From assembly GCF_038443385.1 (NCBI RefSeq), contig NZ_CP151726.1, positions 5,146,001 through 5,210,000 of the forward strand: a DNA stretch of 64,000 bases, given 5' to 3'. Both the position numbers and the translations under genes were made by a program. The DNA is from Stieleria varia. GTDB taxonomy: Bacteria; Planctomycetota; Planctomycetia; Pirellulales; Pirellulaceae. The notes beneath the pieces were generated by a model that was not told the origin of the DNA, ran no database searches, and saw only the letters and a program-made list of their open reading frames with translations. The stretch's first letter is position 1. Each line of letters starts with the position of its first letter. This document shows, piece after piece, positions 35,501 through 44,458 of the stretch.

Positions 35501-36649
35501 CATGGGTGCGACCACCGCGTCCGTTGTCGCTTTGAGCTTGGTTTGCCCATCGAGCATTTCAACGGTAACATCGAGATTCAGCCCCTGGTCATCCATGCTG
35601 GCCAACAGTGTCAATTGCTCAACCACAGTACCAAAGTCTTTCGCGGCAACGTCATCCAACGTCACACGAATCTGCACGGGGTGTTTTGCAAAGGAGGCCT
35701 GCTGACCGGCATGATTCACCGTTGCGTTCACAGAGAATCCCGCACTGAGTGAGGACCAAGGTTCCGAACTGGGCATCAGACCGCGAGGAATCAGATGTCT
35801 GTTGAAACGGCAGTGATTAATCATCAACTGCGACTTACCGACGAAACTGGTCAGGTCGATCCTGCTTTGAAATGCAAGTGTTCCACTGAATAGGTCTGTG
35901 ATCTGAGCACGCACAACGGCAAAGTGTCCGAAGTGTGCGGCGAGATTTGCACCGGCAATCAAGATCTTTTGCTCTGCGTCCTGGTGAACAATAACGCTGG
36001 CATTGGACACCTTGAGGGATCGAATCGGGATCGTGGGGGAACCACTTTCGTTTCCACTCGACTCAGGGAATTGAGACAGCAGTTTGCCATCAGCGGCAAA
36101 ATGCAGATGGAGTTGGGGGTTGGTGATCGAAACCGAATCGAGCCAAACGCCGCTCAGCAAGCCCTGTAGAATCGATGTAGTGATCGCAACTCGATCGACT
36201 TGGATTTGAACCTTGGTCCTATCATTGGGTTCAAAAACTTGCATGCCGTCGACGCGAATTGCATTCCAGCCGACGAAGACACGATCGATCTCAACCTTTG
36301 TCCCCAGCAGTGAGCTTGCAACTCGCTGGGAAACCGCTCGTGAAACCCAATTCCGAGTTACAAACAACACGGCAGCCAAAACCAACAGCAACTGGCAGGC
36401 TCGAAAGAGCAGTTTTCGGGCGTATTTGAGCGAGAGCAAGCAGGTTGTCCTGCGTTGATGGAGCAAATGGGCGGTCAGCACTGACGATGGACCTGGAGGT
36501 ACATCAGGCTTGAGCCCCAGGTCAACGTCTCCTGTGCCTTTGACGCATTGTCGCCGAACGAGGGAGGATAGGACGCCGCTAGGGAATCTGCCCCGTGCGC
36601 CGGGTTTCTCCATTCTTAGAGGACATCGGGGAGAGATCACATCAACCAC
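32594..36649 (-). CDS. AsmA/TamB-like envelope protein (giant)
   Basis: Up to 1351 residues. A signal anchor (ACQLLLVLAAVLFVTRNWV) lies near residue 84-102, preceded by a basic segment that may belong to a shorter protein; a TTG near residue 71 is a possible start because residues 1-70 look unlike the family. The body is a long run of beta-rich repeats typical of AsmA/TamB/YhdP bridge proteins: VEIDRVFVGWNAIRVDGMQV at the N-terminus, many LxGxxxxSxxxxxxG units and a C-terminal block (GILNGQVNLWARRATRPEQI, MRGRLSNGQLHVDRLAITQS). Such proteins carry phospholipids between membranes. It is co-directional with the export lipoprotein downstream and divergent from the large MscK-like channel. Confidence 0.82.
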   Translation of the reverse strand: MVDVISPRCPLRMEKPGARGRFPSGVLSSLVRRQCVKGTGDVDLGLKPDVPPGPSSVLTAHLLHQRRTTCLLSLKYARKLLFRACQLLLVLAAVLFVTRNWVSRAVSQRVASSLLGTKVEIDRVFVGWNAIRVDGMQVFEPNDRTKVQIQVDRVAITTSILQGLLSGVWLDSVSITNPQLHLHFAADGKLLSQFPESSGNESGSPTIPIRSLKVSNASVIVHQDAEQKILIAGANLAAHFGHFAVVRAQITDLFSGTLAFQSRIDLTSFVGKSQLMINHCRFNRHLIPRGLMPSSEPWSSLSAGFSVNATVNHAGQQASFAKHPVQIRVTLDDVAAKDFGTVVEQLTLLASMDDQGLNLDVTVEMLDGQTKLKATTDAVVAPMTAQITSEVTNCNLTPLMRLLDLPIAIKALGDVTTRSSVNWDGSSIRFDHSIKARGHDIRVDELALTDASFQSDCRGQVDLSSQPLDLLTAVKGSIMGQVTLPDIDLRCLSQSLAIDDLSGTVGGDASFSASLNELLDWSTVQANATLRSTGIRGHGMKLSDSQITCVLDAGKIKVGFPEIVVSDSQGAMLASARGSLTTSSEEPIVHGSVDLKLTNLTNIATTFGMHADLWGGSLSNQISLRVASESIANPERWNVVSTFASHNLVVAGEPIDDVILVGHLNKGDVTVAPTTLRWRENVCTIALSGRLQQNLIGDAEFSAGPVSLADVADVCSTSLQMDVPLTGIGFLAGRFSGNAKERNFHSSGQAVAKDVIYAGTGIGSANLNWVADNTGLQIQSASNDFVGGKFSLLAMLRSFQWNQSTLECEFSGIQIPRLSRVFSNSLSATGTLDGGCSLALSGAIQDLSGSAWVISRGFLVERIPIENAGGKIKLAAGVLSVTSQANCMRGSVTGRLSGEWAELLRFANAPADLRRLPLFGEAEIKGLAINECISTLRLDPVLHPLSGLVHATCKRNEADVRDGTMCSATGSFENLRWDSARLSQMITAKVDLYPDRIKLTSIDGRFADGQLNGRAEVLLGNDPRGTFQFSANRVNLRQAAAPIQRSLGSVSGTASVRVSGRIGQTLAGRMDVSADNSTVASLNVRAVRMPFDWTITPSTKNLTWRCRSGVVEVGNGKINVATEGEYSRALDMRLTAKLSQIDTTRLIRGNTTGAGILNGQVNLWARRATRPEQIAGDFDLTMAQVDSLELPILDQLDQLVRLSPSLGATRDNTGVMRGRLSNGQLHVDRLAITQSNVQVLMDGAASLDGRLDFDITAATGTVGPADGLSFLTDSPLMLAAPAPVALVLKANEAMKDRVVHVHVGGTANKPTLRLQPAKQLTQDTLRFFLTAGFGADVANIAEQSRQNRQLR

Positions 36650-36780
36650 ATCCTGCGATTGTGAGCGTGTGGTTGATCATTCTCTACGATTCGGTCAAAC
36701 AATAGGCTCAAACGATGCAGTGTCGGTCGAGTCCGTCCAGCTCACGTTTATCTCGATACCTCCATCTCTCAGTCTGACGT
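36650..36780. promoter_or_regulatory. Divergent promoter region, AsmA-like / MscK-like
   Basis: 131 bases between two large divergent envelope genes. If the AsmA-like gene starts at the later TTG, the region extends to about 36440 and reaches 340 bases. No confident promoter or operator is seen. Confidence 0.35.
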
Positions 36781-39700
36781 ATGAACACAGCGAATCGAGC
36801 CGACCGATCGAAGTTTCCGCCAACAGAGCGGGACCATGGTGAGAGGCGATGGGTTTCGTTGCTGGTTTTGACAATGTTTCTCGTCTCTGCGGGGTGGACC
36901 CGGGGGCAAGACGTCAACGGCCAAACCAGCAGTTCCGGCAACAACGACATCTCCATCGAGTCTGTCGAGAAAAATTTGGCCGAGTTGAGTTCAGATTCGA
37001 ACTTGGACGAATCCAGCGTCAAGCAACTGGAGGGAATCCTGCAACGCGCAAAACAATCGCTCGGCGAGGCAGAGAAATTGGACGCGCAAGCGAGTCAATA
37101 TAATCAAATGGTGGAGGACGTTGCACAGGAATTGATGCGCGTCGATTCCGCGATTCTGAAAATGCAAGAGACGCCAACTGATGTCAACGCGGATGCCTCT
37201 GTAGATCAAATCTCTCAGCGTTTGACCGCTGCGAAGAGCGAGTTGAGCCAAGCCGTTGCCAAGTCAGCCGAGTTGTCCGGCGAACCAACACGACGAAATA
37301 AACGGCTCACTGAAATCCCACAAGAGATCACCCAAGCGGAGACGGCGCTTGCAGAGATTCAAGAGCAGCTTTCCGCACCGCTACCGACGAATGAGACGGA
37401 CTGGCAATCTCAGGCAAGGTTGACTTTGCTGAAAGCGCAATCTCGTGAGTTGAATGCGCGAATTGAATCGCTTCGGCAAGAGCAAGCTGCGTACATGGCA
37501 ACCACGGACTTACTGCCAAAGCAACAAATGCTCGCAAGCCAAAGGGCTGATCGCCTGCGTTCCGAGATCGATCGACTGCAAACCGCTTTGACGAGCAAAC
37601 GCTGGTTGCAAGCGGAAGACGAAGCTCAAAAACTGCAAGAGACACTGCAAAGCGTTCCCGCTGCCCTGCACGAGTTGGCCAAGTCCAACTTGGTGATTGC
37701 CAAAAGCCAACAGCAGATCATTCAGGATTCCGAAACCGCAAACAACCGATTGACAGAAATACAGCAATCATTTGACAAGGTCAAATCCGATCTGACGACC
37801 GCGTCCGAGAGGGTCACCGCTGTCGGACTGACGGATGCGTTGGGGATGATGCTACGTGAACAACGTGACAGTTATGAAACCTTGCGTGCGAAGTACCGAC
37901 CACGTGTTGACTTGAGCGAGAAAGTCGACGACTACAGGATTGCCGCATATCGTTTGGAGGATGAAGCCGAGACGATTGATAAACAACTTGCCTCCGCGGA
38001 ACCACTTGCCATCGACTGGAGAACTCAAGATCTGGATTGGTCCACGCTTAGCCAGCAACAAGCCGAACTGGTCTTGCTACATCGTCGCCGTGAGCTGATT
38101 GGGCAAACACTGCAATCGCAAAGCAGTCTGGTTCAGACCATGTTGACCACAGACACTCTACGTCGCGAACTCTTGCAGGCGATCGATCGCTTTACGGACT
38201 TCGTCGATCGCAATCTGTTCTGGACTCGCAGTGCGCCGGCGTTCTCCGTTTCGGAGTTGCAGCAGATGCCCAAGGCGGCGGAATGGTTTCTGTCGCCGAG
38301 CAATTGGCAAAGCGTGAGTGCATCGACGATCGGTACCGTCCAATCGCGTCCTTTGAAGTCGATCCTGTTGATCGTTTTGGGAATTGCAATCATGTTGTCG
38401 CGTCCCAGAATGCGACGCGTGGTGTTAGCCGAAGGCAAGAACGCATCTCGGTTTGATTCTGGATATCGTGAAACCGGAATCACGTTGCTGGCCACTGCGA
38501 CATCGGCCGCTTTTTGGCCCATCGGATTCGGCCTGACCGGTTACTTGCTGCTTTCCAATCCCGTTGGCAATGATTTCGCGAGGGGGCTGGGGGCTGCGGC
38601 AACCGTGGTCGCCATCTATGTCGCATCGCGTGAATTGCTCAAGGAAGCCTGTCGCGATGGCGGGCTTGCGGAAATCCATTTCGGTTGGATCGATACGCTC
38701 CGCCGCTATTTGCGTCGCCACATTCGCTGGTACACGCTATTGGGCGGCATTGGAATCTTTCTGATGGTCGCCTTGCATTCGCACCCGAATCCCGAAGTGC
38801 GGACTTTTGGCGGACGAGTTTCGGCAACATTCTTGTTTTTGGTCACGGCGATCTTTCACCACGTTCTGTTTCGCAACAGCAGTCCGCTCTACCATCAGAT
38901 CGCAAAGTCGTCTCCTGATTCCATCTTGATTCGTCGCCGGCGAACGATTTGGTGGTTGAGCACTTTGCTGCCGGTTTCATTTGCCCTGATGTCCATGGCC
39001 GGGTATCTCGACACGACCTATCGATTAGGGCGGTCCCTGCAATCGACGTTTCTATTGTTGGTCATTTGCATCATCGCACTTGGCCTCGTCTCTCGTTGGC
39101 TGACCTTGCATCGTCGCGACGTGATGATTCAGCGTGCGAAGGAGAAACGCAAACGCAGGGCGGAACAAGCGGAGCAGCAGGAGAAAGCAGGCGTGGCGGA
39201 ACTGGGTATCGAACTGGACGAAGACATGCAGTCGGACTTGCCAACGCTCGATCAACAAACCCGCCAGACGGTTTCGGCCATTGCGGCGATCTGTGTGGTC
39301 CTCGGCTTAGCATTTATCTGGAGCGACGTTTTACCCGCGCTGAGATATTTTGACGATATCACTCTTTGGCAAGTCGGAACGGGCGAATCCATCGAAACGG
39401 TCAGTCTGTTGGACATCGCATACGCGATCCTCGCTACTGGCGCGATTTTTCTCGCGTCGAGAAATCTGCCCAGCATGTTGGAACTGCTGGTTCTGAGCCG
39501 AACCACGCTGGATAGCGGTGCCCGGTATGCGATCAGTTCATTGCTGAGTTACGTCGTTTTGGTCGTCGGTGCACTGGTGATCATGAATTTGCTGAGTGTT
39601 CCCTATCAGCAACTCGGTTGGCTACTCGCTGCGATCTCCGTCGGCCTCGGATTCGGATTGCAGGAAATCGTCGCAAACTTTGTCTCCGGAATCATCCTGC

Positions 39701-40215
39701 TCCTTGAACGACCCGTACGCGTGGGCGATGTGGTGACCATCGACAGCACGACGGGAGTCGTTTCGCGAATTCAGATGCGAGCGACGACGGTGACGAGCTG
39801 GGATCGCAAGGAGCTGGTGGTGCCGAATAAGGATTTGATCACTCAGAAACTTCTGAATTGGTCTCTGTCCAATGTCATCAATCGATTGACTCTCGAAATC
39901 GGAGTCGAGTATGGCGCCGATCCTGATCATGTTCGTGAGATCTTGCGAGACGTCGTCACCAGCCATCCAGAAATCATGGACGATCCACCACCGTTGATCA
40001 ACTTGGAGACATTCGGCGACAATGCCTTGATCTTTCATGTGCGATTCTATCTGGCAACCTTGGAAGCCCGAATTGAGGTCACACACCAAGTCAATGCGAG
40101 AATCGCCAAAGCGCTCTCGAAAGCCGGGATCTCGATTCCGTTTCCTCAGCGAGATGTCCACTTGCGAGTGGAGGATGGTGCAAAACTGTTGCAGCCACGC
40201 AATACCGAGGAGTGA
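36781..40215 (+). CDS. Large MscK/KefA-type mechanosensitive channel
   Basis: 1144 residues. A signal peptide (VSLLVLTMFLVSAGWTRGQD) precedes a long periplasmic coiled-coil region rich in Gln, Glu and Ala (about 60-460; for example LAEIQEQL, RIESLRQEQAAYM, LQKLQETL-like heptads). Then come eight or more membrane helices (about 530-940). The C-terminal MscS module has LGWLLAAISVGLGFGLQEIVANFVSG, RPVRVGDVVTIDSTTGVVSRIQMRATTV and WDRKELVVPNKDLITQKLLNW. The architecture equals MscK/MscM of E. coli (about 1100 residues), which protects against hypo-osmotic shock and may be ion-regulated. The cytoplasmic end (QRDVHLRVEDGAKLL) is complete. Confidence 0.92.
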   Translation: MNTANRADRSKFPPTERDHGERRWVSLLVLTMFLVSAGWTRGQDVNGQTSSSGNNDISIESVEKNLAELSSDSNLDESSVKQLEGILQRAKQSLGEAEKLDAQASQYNQMVEDVAQELMRVDSAILKMQETPTDVNADASVDQISQRLTAAKSELSQAVAKSAELSGEPTRRNKRLTEIPQEITQAETALAEIQEQLSAPLPTNETDWQSQARLTLLKAQSRELNARIESLRQEQAAYMATTDLLPKQQMLASQRADRLRSEIDRLQTALTSKRWLQAEDEAQKLQETLQSVPAALHELAKSNLVIAKSQQQIIQDSETANNRLTEIQQSFDKVKSDLTTASERVTAVGLTDALGMMLREQRDSYETLRAKYRPRVDLSEKVDDYRIAAYRLEDEAETIDKQLASAEPLAIDWRTQDLDWSTLSQQQAELVLLHRRRELIGQTLQSQSSLVQTMLTTDTLRRELLQAIDRFTDFVDRNLFWTRSAPAFSVSELQQMPKAAEWFLSPSNWQSVSASTIGTVQSRPLKSILLIVLGIAIMLSRPRMRRVVLAEGKNASRFDSGYRETGITLLATATSAAFWPIGFGLTGYLLLSNPVGNDFARGLGAAATVVAIYVASRELLKEACRDGGLAEIHFGWIDTLRRYLRRHIRWYTLLGGIGIFLMVALHSHPNPEVRTFGGRVSATFLFLVTAIFHHVLFRNSSPLYHQIAKSSPDSILIRRRRTIWWLSTLLPVSFALMSMAGYLDTTYRLGRSLQSTFLLLVICIIALGLVSRWLTLHRRDVMIQRAKEKRKRRAEQAEQQEKAGVAELGIELDEDMQSDLPTLDQQTRQTVSAIAAICVVLGLAFIWSDVLPALRYFDDITLWQVGTGESIETVSLLDIAYAILATGAIFLASRNLPSMLELLVLSRTTLDSGARYAISSLLSYVVLVVGALVIMNLLSVPYQQLGWLLAAISVGLGFGLQEIVANFVSGIILLLERPVRVGDVVTIDSTTGVVSRIQMRATTVTSWDRKELVVPNKDLITQKLLNWSLSNVINRLTLEIGVEYGADPDHVREILRDVVTSHPEIMDDPPPLINLETFGDNALIFHVRFYLATLEARIEVTHQVNARIAKALSKAGISIPFPQRDVHLRVEDGAKLLQPRNTEE

Positions 40216-40227
40216 CTTATCTTTAGG

Positions 40228-40289
40228 GTAGTGGATCTTGTTAAAGATCCTGTAGTGGTGGGATCTTTGGCGAGATCCACTACGGCAAA
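40228..40289. repeat. Hairpin downstream of the MscK-like gene
   Basis: GTAGTGGATCTTGTTAAAGA and the complement of GTAGTGGATCTCGCCAAAGA form a stem around CTGTAGTGG. It belongs to the GTGGATTCGCCAGAATTCC family by its outer arms. It starts about 17 bases after the stop and could help terminate transcription, though no T-run follows. Confidence 0.7.
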
Positions 40290-40316
40290 CCCTAACTTCT
40301 AGTTGTCCCAGACCAA

Positions 40317-40447
40317 TAGTGCATCGTCCAGTCTTAGAACGTGGGTTCGGTAGATGAGCCGTTTTGGCGTTAGCCACGGTTTTCGTGACACAACCGTGGC
40401 TAACGCCAAAACGGCTAACCCCAAAATCAAGACCGGACGATGCACTA
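40317..40447. mobile_element. MITE-like element, 131-bp family, copy 2 (inverted relative to copy 1)
   Basis: Same outer ends (TAGTGCATCGTCCAGTCTT and complement with one change) and the same inner inverted repeat as copy 1; the asymmetric spacers (AACGTGGGTT on the left, AACCCCAAAATC on the right) show opposite orientation. Its right TA is part of the stop codon TAG of the DUF1207 gene. Without the element that gene would read on for eight more codons to a TAG at about 40302. Confidence 0.9.
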
Positions 40448-41488
40448 GTAGTCGAACCAAATACCCAAACCGGCGATGGATTCTCGCCTGGTAAAGAACT
40501 CGTATTGGCTTGTCGGTCCGTCACTGTAGTGAAGACCGAATCGAAGTCGTCTTCCTGACTTGGGGCCAAGATACCCCATGCCGACTTGAACGGAAGTCGA
40601 GACGTCGTAGTCAACGGCTTGACGAAAATTGAAATGGGCCGCGGCAAACGGCATCAATTTTCCCGGACGATTGGGGGCGGGTGTGAATTCAGCACCTGTT
40701 TGAAACTGGTACCGTCTCGCCCCATCGGATGCGCGAAAGGCATTCGCCATTTCGCCGTACAACCGTATTGCGTCGACGGGTTTATAGCTCGCCCCCAGAA
40801 TCATTGACTCGGTGACATAGTTGATACGAGTAAACGTCGGGTTGCGAACCAAGAATTCGTCGCCGACGTGTGAGCTGATGTGAAAGTAACCGAACTTCAT
40901 CGCCCACGGTCCTTCCGACTTCGTGATCAAGGTGCCAAAACGATAGTCCATCGATTCGACGTCCTCGGCATGTTGCAGATCCAATCGGGTCATGACGGCT
41001 CCTTCGAGATCCCATTGCCATCCCTTCGGATCCAATGCTCCTGATGTGCCGTACCGCAACAGACCGACACGGCCACCCAGCGTTGCATCCCAAAAGAAAT
41101 CAGCGTTATTGTTTTGCGTGATCACCATCGAGATGCGAGGCTCATGTGGATCCGCCAGATAGGAGTGCCATAGCAATCCGTCGGGCAGCACCTCCCAGCC
41201 CCGTTTCTGAGGATGGGTCGGGTGAACAGAAACGCTGTACGGGGACGAATGATGCACACCACCGCGACTGCAGATCGCGTCACATTCCGCGCTGACATCA
41301 TCAATCATGCGTTGTCCATCGTCAAAGACGGAACTGAACTCGTCAGCAAACTCCACTTGATCCGGGTACCACTTTTCGTCGAGCTCAACTGCCCATGTGT
41401 AGGAGCTTGGAGTATGGATCACTATCCGGAGAATGACCACGATAGCAATTTGCGTTGCGATTTTGGCCATTCTAACGACGCTCTCCAT
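40445..41488 (-). CDS. DUF1207-type outer-membrane protein
   Basis: 347 residues. A signal peptide (QIAIVVILRIVIHTPSSYTWA) is followed by LPDGLLWHSYLADPHEPRIS, the family opening motif, then alternating beta-strand pattern (FFWDATLGGRVGLLRYG, WQWDLEGAVMTRLDL, MKFGYFHISSHVGDEFL) ending in GIWFDY with a terminal aromatic as in outer-membrane barrels. The function is unknown. Its start overlaps the end of the GT39 gene by 17 bases, so it is the last gene of the envelope glycolipid operon. The stop codon coincides with the right end of a MITE-like element. Confidence 0.85.
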   Translation of the reverse strand: MESVVRMAKIATQIAIVVILRIVIHTPSSYTWAVELDEKWYPDQVEFADEFSSVFDDGQRMIDDVSAECDAICSRGGVHHSSPYSVSVHPTHPQKRGWEVLPDGLLWHSYLADPHEPRISMVITQNNNADFFWDATLGGRVGLLRYGTSGALDPKGWQWDLEGAVMTRLDLQHAEDVESMDYRFGTLITKSEGPWAMKFGYFHISSHVGDEFLVRNPTFTRINYVTESMILGASYKPVDAIRLYGEMANAFRASDGARRYQFQTGAEFTPAPNRPGKLMPFAAAHFNFRQAVDYDVSTSVQVGMGYLGPKSGRRLRFGLHYSDGPTSQYEFFTRRESIAGLGIWFDY

Positions 41489-43217
41489 TTTCGTCGCGCG
41501 CTACCCGCGGCACGGAATCGTTGATTGGCTCGGCAATGTAGAGGTGTTCGTGATCGGTTGTCATGACCAGTCGATGCGAAGATGCGATGGCTTCTCGCGT
41601 TAACGCAATGTGTTCGTCCGCCGTCACCACGATGGCAGATTGATGTCGCGCCATGAACTCAACAAACTGTTGCCGCTGTTCCATGGGAAAAAACTCGTAC
41701 TTCATTTCGGGAAAACTCATCCGCACTGCATGCGGTTTTTCGCCAAAGAATACCACCAACCTCTCCGGATACTTTTCGACAAGCGTCGCCATCTGGACGT
41801 GCATAGAACGTGCATAGGAAGCAGTTGCCAGCAGTTTTGCAGATGCGAATCCCAGTACGATAACACCAACGAAAGCAGTCGCGGCCCATGCAACCGGCTT
41901 CGCAGATATCTCGTTCTTCCACAGCCAGATCGTCGCGATCGTCCCCGCCACACTCAGCGAGGCAGCAACAATTGTTACCCACGTGACGGCGCCCGCGATC
42001 CAGCAATCGGCGACGATGAGTCCCATCCACACAATCAGAACCGTCAAGATGGTTCTCTGTGGAAAGGTTTTCATCAAGCAATCCAGCCGAACGGTCAGTT
42101 CAGCACCGCAGAGCACGCGATCCACCAGCGTCCCTGAGATCAAGCAAAGCATCGGGATCGCTGGCAGAATATAAGTCGGCAGCTTGCAACTGGACAATGA
42201 AAAAAACAACAGGGTCCATGCAGCACTGCAAAACAAGAACCCGAGACTCTTGGTTCTATGCGCGCCAACGCGTTGCGATCTGCTAGCGAGAAACATTCCA
42301 ACCAACGGCATCAACAGCGATGTGGGAAACATTCCCAGCAGTACGACGGGAATGTAAAACCAAAACGGCTCACGATGATTTGAGCCTTGGGTGAATCGCT
42401 TGAAGTTGTGTTCCCAAAAAAAGTAATCCATGAATTCGGCATTTCGCAATGCGACGGCAATATACCAAGGCGTGCAAATCAACAGCATCGGGACGATAAA
42501 CACGGCCCACTGTAGAACTCGAGGACGAGTGTGATCGGCACACAGCCAGCCGCTTGCCACCAACGGAGGAGCACACAGAACCAGCGCCACCGGTCCTTTG
42601 GTGAGGACTCCCAGTGCACACGCAAATGCCGCGAGTGCCCACCAGGACCAACTGAACTTTGTTTCACGAACTGCCAAATAGCTGGAGAGCAAACACAGGG
42701 TGGTAAAGAAGGTCAGCATCGCATCCAAAATGACGAAGCGTCCAGCCATGACAAAGCCACCGCACAACGCCAACGCGATGGCGGCAACCCATGCTGCGCG
42801 ACGGCCGACGATCTTGCTGCCCAAGAGATAGACCACGACAATGGTCATGATGGCAGACAGCGTCGAGGGAAACCGAGCAGCAAACTCATTTTCTCCCATG
42901 AATCTCAGGCTCAACGCGGTGCACCAGTACATCAATGGTGGCTTGTCGAGATAGGGCTGACCATCCAGCATCGGTGTCACCCAATCACCGGTCTCGATCA
43001 TGTTCAACGCGATCTGAGCGTATCTCGTTTCATCAGGCTCGATCAGCGGATAAGACGGATTGAGCAAAAACACGGCGGCAGATGCCAGCAACAACGTCGC
43101 CCACGCCAACACATGACGGGGCGCAGATGACTGAGAGGCGGGGGTCGGTTGAGCCGTTGCGGGGAACATCGAATCGTTCCACCAACGACGAATACGAGAT
43201 TTGTAGGGTAAATACAT
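41472..43217 (-). CDS. GT39 / ArnT-like membrane glycosyltransferase
   Basis: About 581 residues from MYLPYKSRIRRWWND, five bases after the LptF/G-like stop; a longer in-frame start at 43481 would overlap that gene out of frame. It has about 12 membrane helices. The periplasmic loop motif PLIEPDETRYAQIALNMIETGDWVTP with the D-E-T catalytic aspartate is diagnostic of GT39/ArnT enzymes that transfer sugars from polyprenyl phosphate, as is DGQPYLDKPPLMYW. The C-terminal domain (VVFFGEKPHAVRMSFPE, YIAEP) is soluble. Likely acceptor: lipid A or another envelope glycolipid, given the neighbouring permease and the GT2-GT39 fusion. Confidence 0.9.
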   Translation of the reverse strand: MYLPYKSRIRRWWNDSMFPATAQPTPASQSSAPRHVLAWATLLLASAAVFLLNPSYPLIEPDETRYAQIALNMIETGDWVTPMLDGQPYLDKPPLMYWCTALSLRFMGENEFAARFPSTLSAIMTIVVVYLLGSKIVGRRAAWVAAIALALCGGFVMAGRFVILDAMLTFFTTLCLLSSYLAVRETKFSWSWWALAAFACALGVLTKGPVALVLCAPPLVASGWLCADHTRPRVLQWAVFIVPMLLICTPWYIAVALRNAEFMDYFFWEHNFKRFTQGSNHREPFWFYIPVVLLGMFPTSLLMPLVGMFLASRSQRVGAHRTKSLGFLFCSAAWTLLFFSLSSCKLPTYILPAIPMLCLISGTLVDRVLCGAELTVRLDCLMKTFPQRTILTVLIVWMGLIVADCWIAGAVTWVTIVAASLSVAGTIATIWLWKNEISAKPVAWAATAFVGVIVLGFASAKLLATASYARSMHVQMATLVEKYPERLVVFFGEKPHAVRMSFPEMKYEFFPMEQRQQFVEFMARHQSAIVVTADEHIALTREAIASSHRLVMTTDHEHLYIAEPINDSVPRVARDENGERR

Positions 43218-43222
43218 GAGTA

Positions 43223-44416
43223 TCAGGCGGGGCGATAAACCAGGTTGCGGATCATGACAATGCTGGTGGCGATGAAGACCAGATTGGCAATCCAAACGCC
43301 TTGCGCGATGATCCGCCCATCCTTGGCCATGTCCACCGTCAATGCGAACAAAGGGTAGTAAACCAACAGAGTTGGTAAAAAGACGATACCGAACGCAGTC
43401 ATCGTGTCGGCTGTGCGTAGACGAATTGCCAGTGGGATACCGATCATCGACATTGCAAGACAAGTGAATCCGCTTGCCCAACGGCGGTGCATCTCTGCGT
43501 TGAGTCGATGAAGCCGCTTTTCGCTCGCGTCAAGACCTGCGGCGCGACTTTGCAACTCAGCACCGGCAAGTGCATCGTTTCGGCTGGAGAGCAGGCTAAA
43601 CCCGACTTGGACGGCGATCTCGCTTTCTCGCCGCTGAATGTCAGCAGCTTGACTGACCGAAGCCGCAGGCAAGTCGCTCATCGGCATGTGAGAGGGATTC
43701 TCCGTCAGCAAATCCAATGCAGGGCCGGACTTCAGTGGAATCCGTTGCACATAAGTGTCCGGAAAGTGAAACGACGCGACATTGCCGACCTTGGCTGCCC
43801 CGTTGGTCAAACACAGCTTGATGGCTTGCTCATCCTCCTCATAAGTCAATACGGCTTTGCTGGCAGTGATGGTGACCAGCTCATTCTTGCTACGACGAAA
43901 ATGAATGACCGGCTCCAGCAAGTCCTCCCCGTTGACTTCACGAACACGCAAAGAGAGCGGACCTTGTTGAAAGTAATGTTCACGCTGCAAAACACCATAC
44001 GCAACTCGCTCCACCGAGGACATCACGACATTCTGAACGCCGTAGAATCCCCATGTGAACGCTACGTTGATCAGCCCGACGGTCAGCACGCTGAGCATCG
44101 TGGTCAACGCGATCGCGGGCCACATCGTTGGAATGGGTGAAATGCCAACCGACTGCATCGTCGTGAACTCGTTGTTGGCAGACATCCGCCCGTAGACGAC
44201 GCAAACGCTGAAAAGTGCGGTCCCTGGGACAGCGAGCGACAGTGCATCCGGCAATGCAAAGGGAATGAGTTGCATGACACCGATGACACCGAGGCCTTGA
44301 TTAAATGCCTCGCGTGCCACCCCGATGAACATGACCATCAGCGTGATGACAAATAGCGATACGATAAACATCAATGAGATGTCGCGTAACACTCGTCGTT
44401 GAATCGTAGTCAGCAC
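43223..44416 (-). CDS. LptF/LptG-family permease
   Basis: 397 residues. GTG start with the strongest ribosome binding site in the window (AAAGGAGGTGATC, 2 bases spacing from its end). MLTTIQRRVLRDISLMFIVSLFVITLMVMFIG, VPGTALFSVCVVYGRMSANNEFTTMQSVGIS and C-terminal GFTCLAMSMIGIPLAIRLRTADTMTAFGIVFLPTLLVYYPLFAL are the two membrane halves, with a jellyroll-like periplasmic domain between (about 130-250). These are the membrane subunits of the LptB2FG LPS extractor. Only one is present here; the partner may be elsewhere or it may homodimerise. It sits between two GT39 genes in the same operon. Confidence 0.9.
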   Translation of the reverse strand: MLTTIQRRVLRDISLMFIVSLFVITLMVMFIGVAREAFNQGLGVIGVMQLIPFALPDALSLAVPGTALFSVCVVYGRMSANNEFTTMQSVGISPIPTMWPAIALTTMLSVLTVGLINVAFTWGFYGVQNVVMSSVERVAYGVLQREHYFQQGPLSLRVREVNGEDLLEPVIHFRRSKNELVTITASKAVLTYEEDEQAIKLCLTNGAAKVGNVASFHFPDTYVQRIPLKSGPALDLLTENPSHMPMSDLPAASVSQAADIQRRESEIAVQVGFSLLSSRNDALAGAELQSRAAGLDASEKRLHRLNAEMHRRWASGFTCLAMSMIGIPLAIRLRTADTMTAFGIVFLPTLLVYYPLFALTVDMAKDGRIIAQGVWIANLVFIATSIVMIRNLVYRPA

Positions 44417-44418
44417 TC

Positions 44419-44431
44419 GATCACCTCCTTT
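44419..44431 (-). promoter_or_regulatory. Near-perfect Shine-Dalgarno of the LptF/G-like gene
   Basis: AAAGGAGGTGATC on the minus strand is complementary to nearly the whole anti-Shine-Dalgarno tail. It decides the GTG start at 44416 and suggests high translation initiation relative to the neighbours, most of which have weak sites. Confidence 0.85.
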
Positions 44432-44458
44432 GCTCTCGGTGTCCCGTGACGGTGACGG

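Noticed and set aside
40228-40289. Hairpin after the MscK-like gene as an intrinsic terminator
   Set aside because: Stable stem but no following T-run; kept only as a repeat-family member.
43218-43481. N-terminal extension of the GT39 gene by 88 residues
   Set aside because: It would run out of frame through the end of the LptF/G-like gene; the ATG at 43217 follows that stop by five bases and fits the family.
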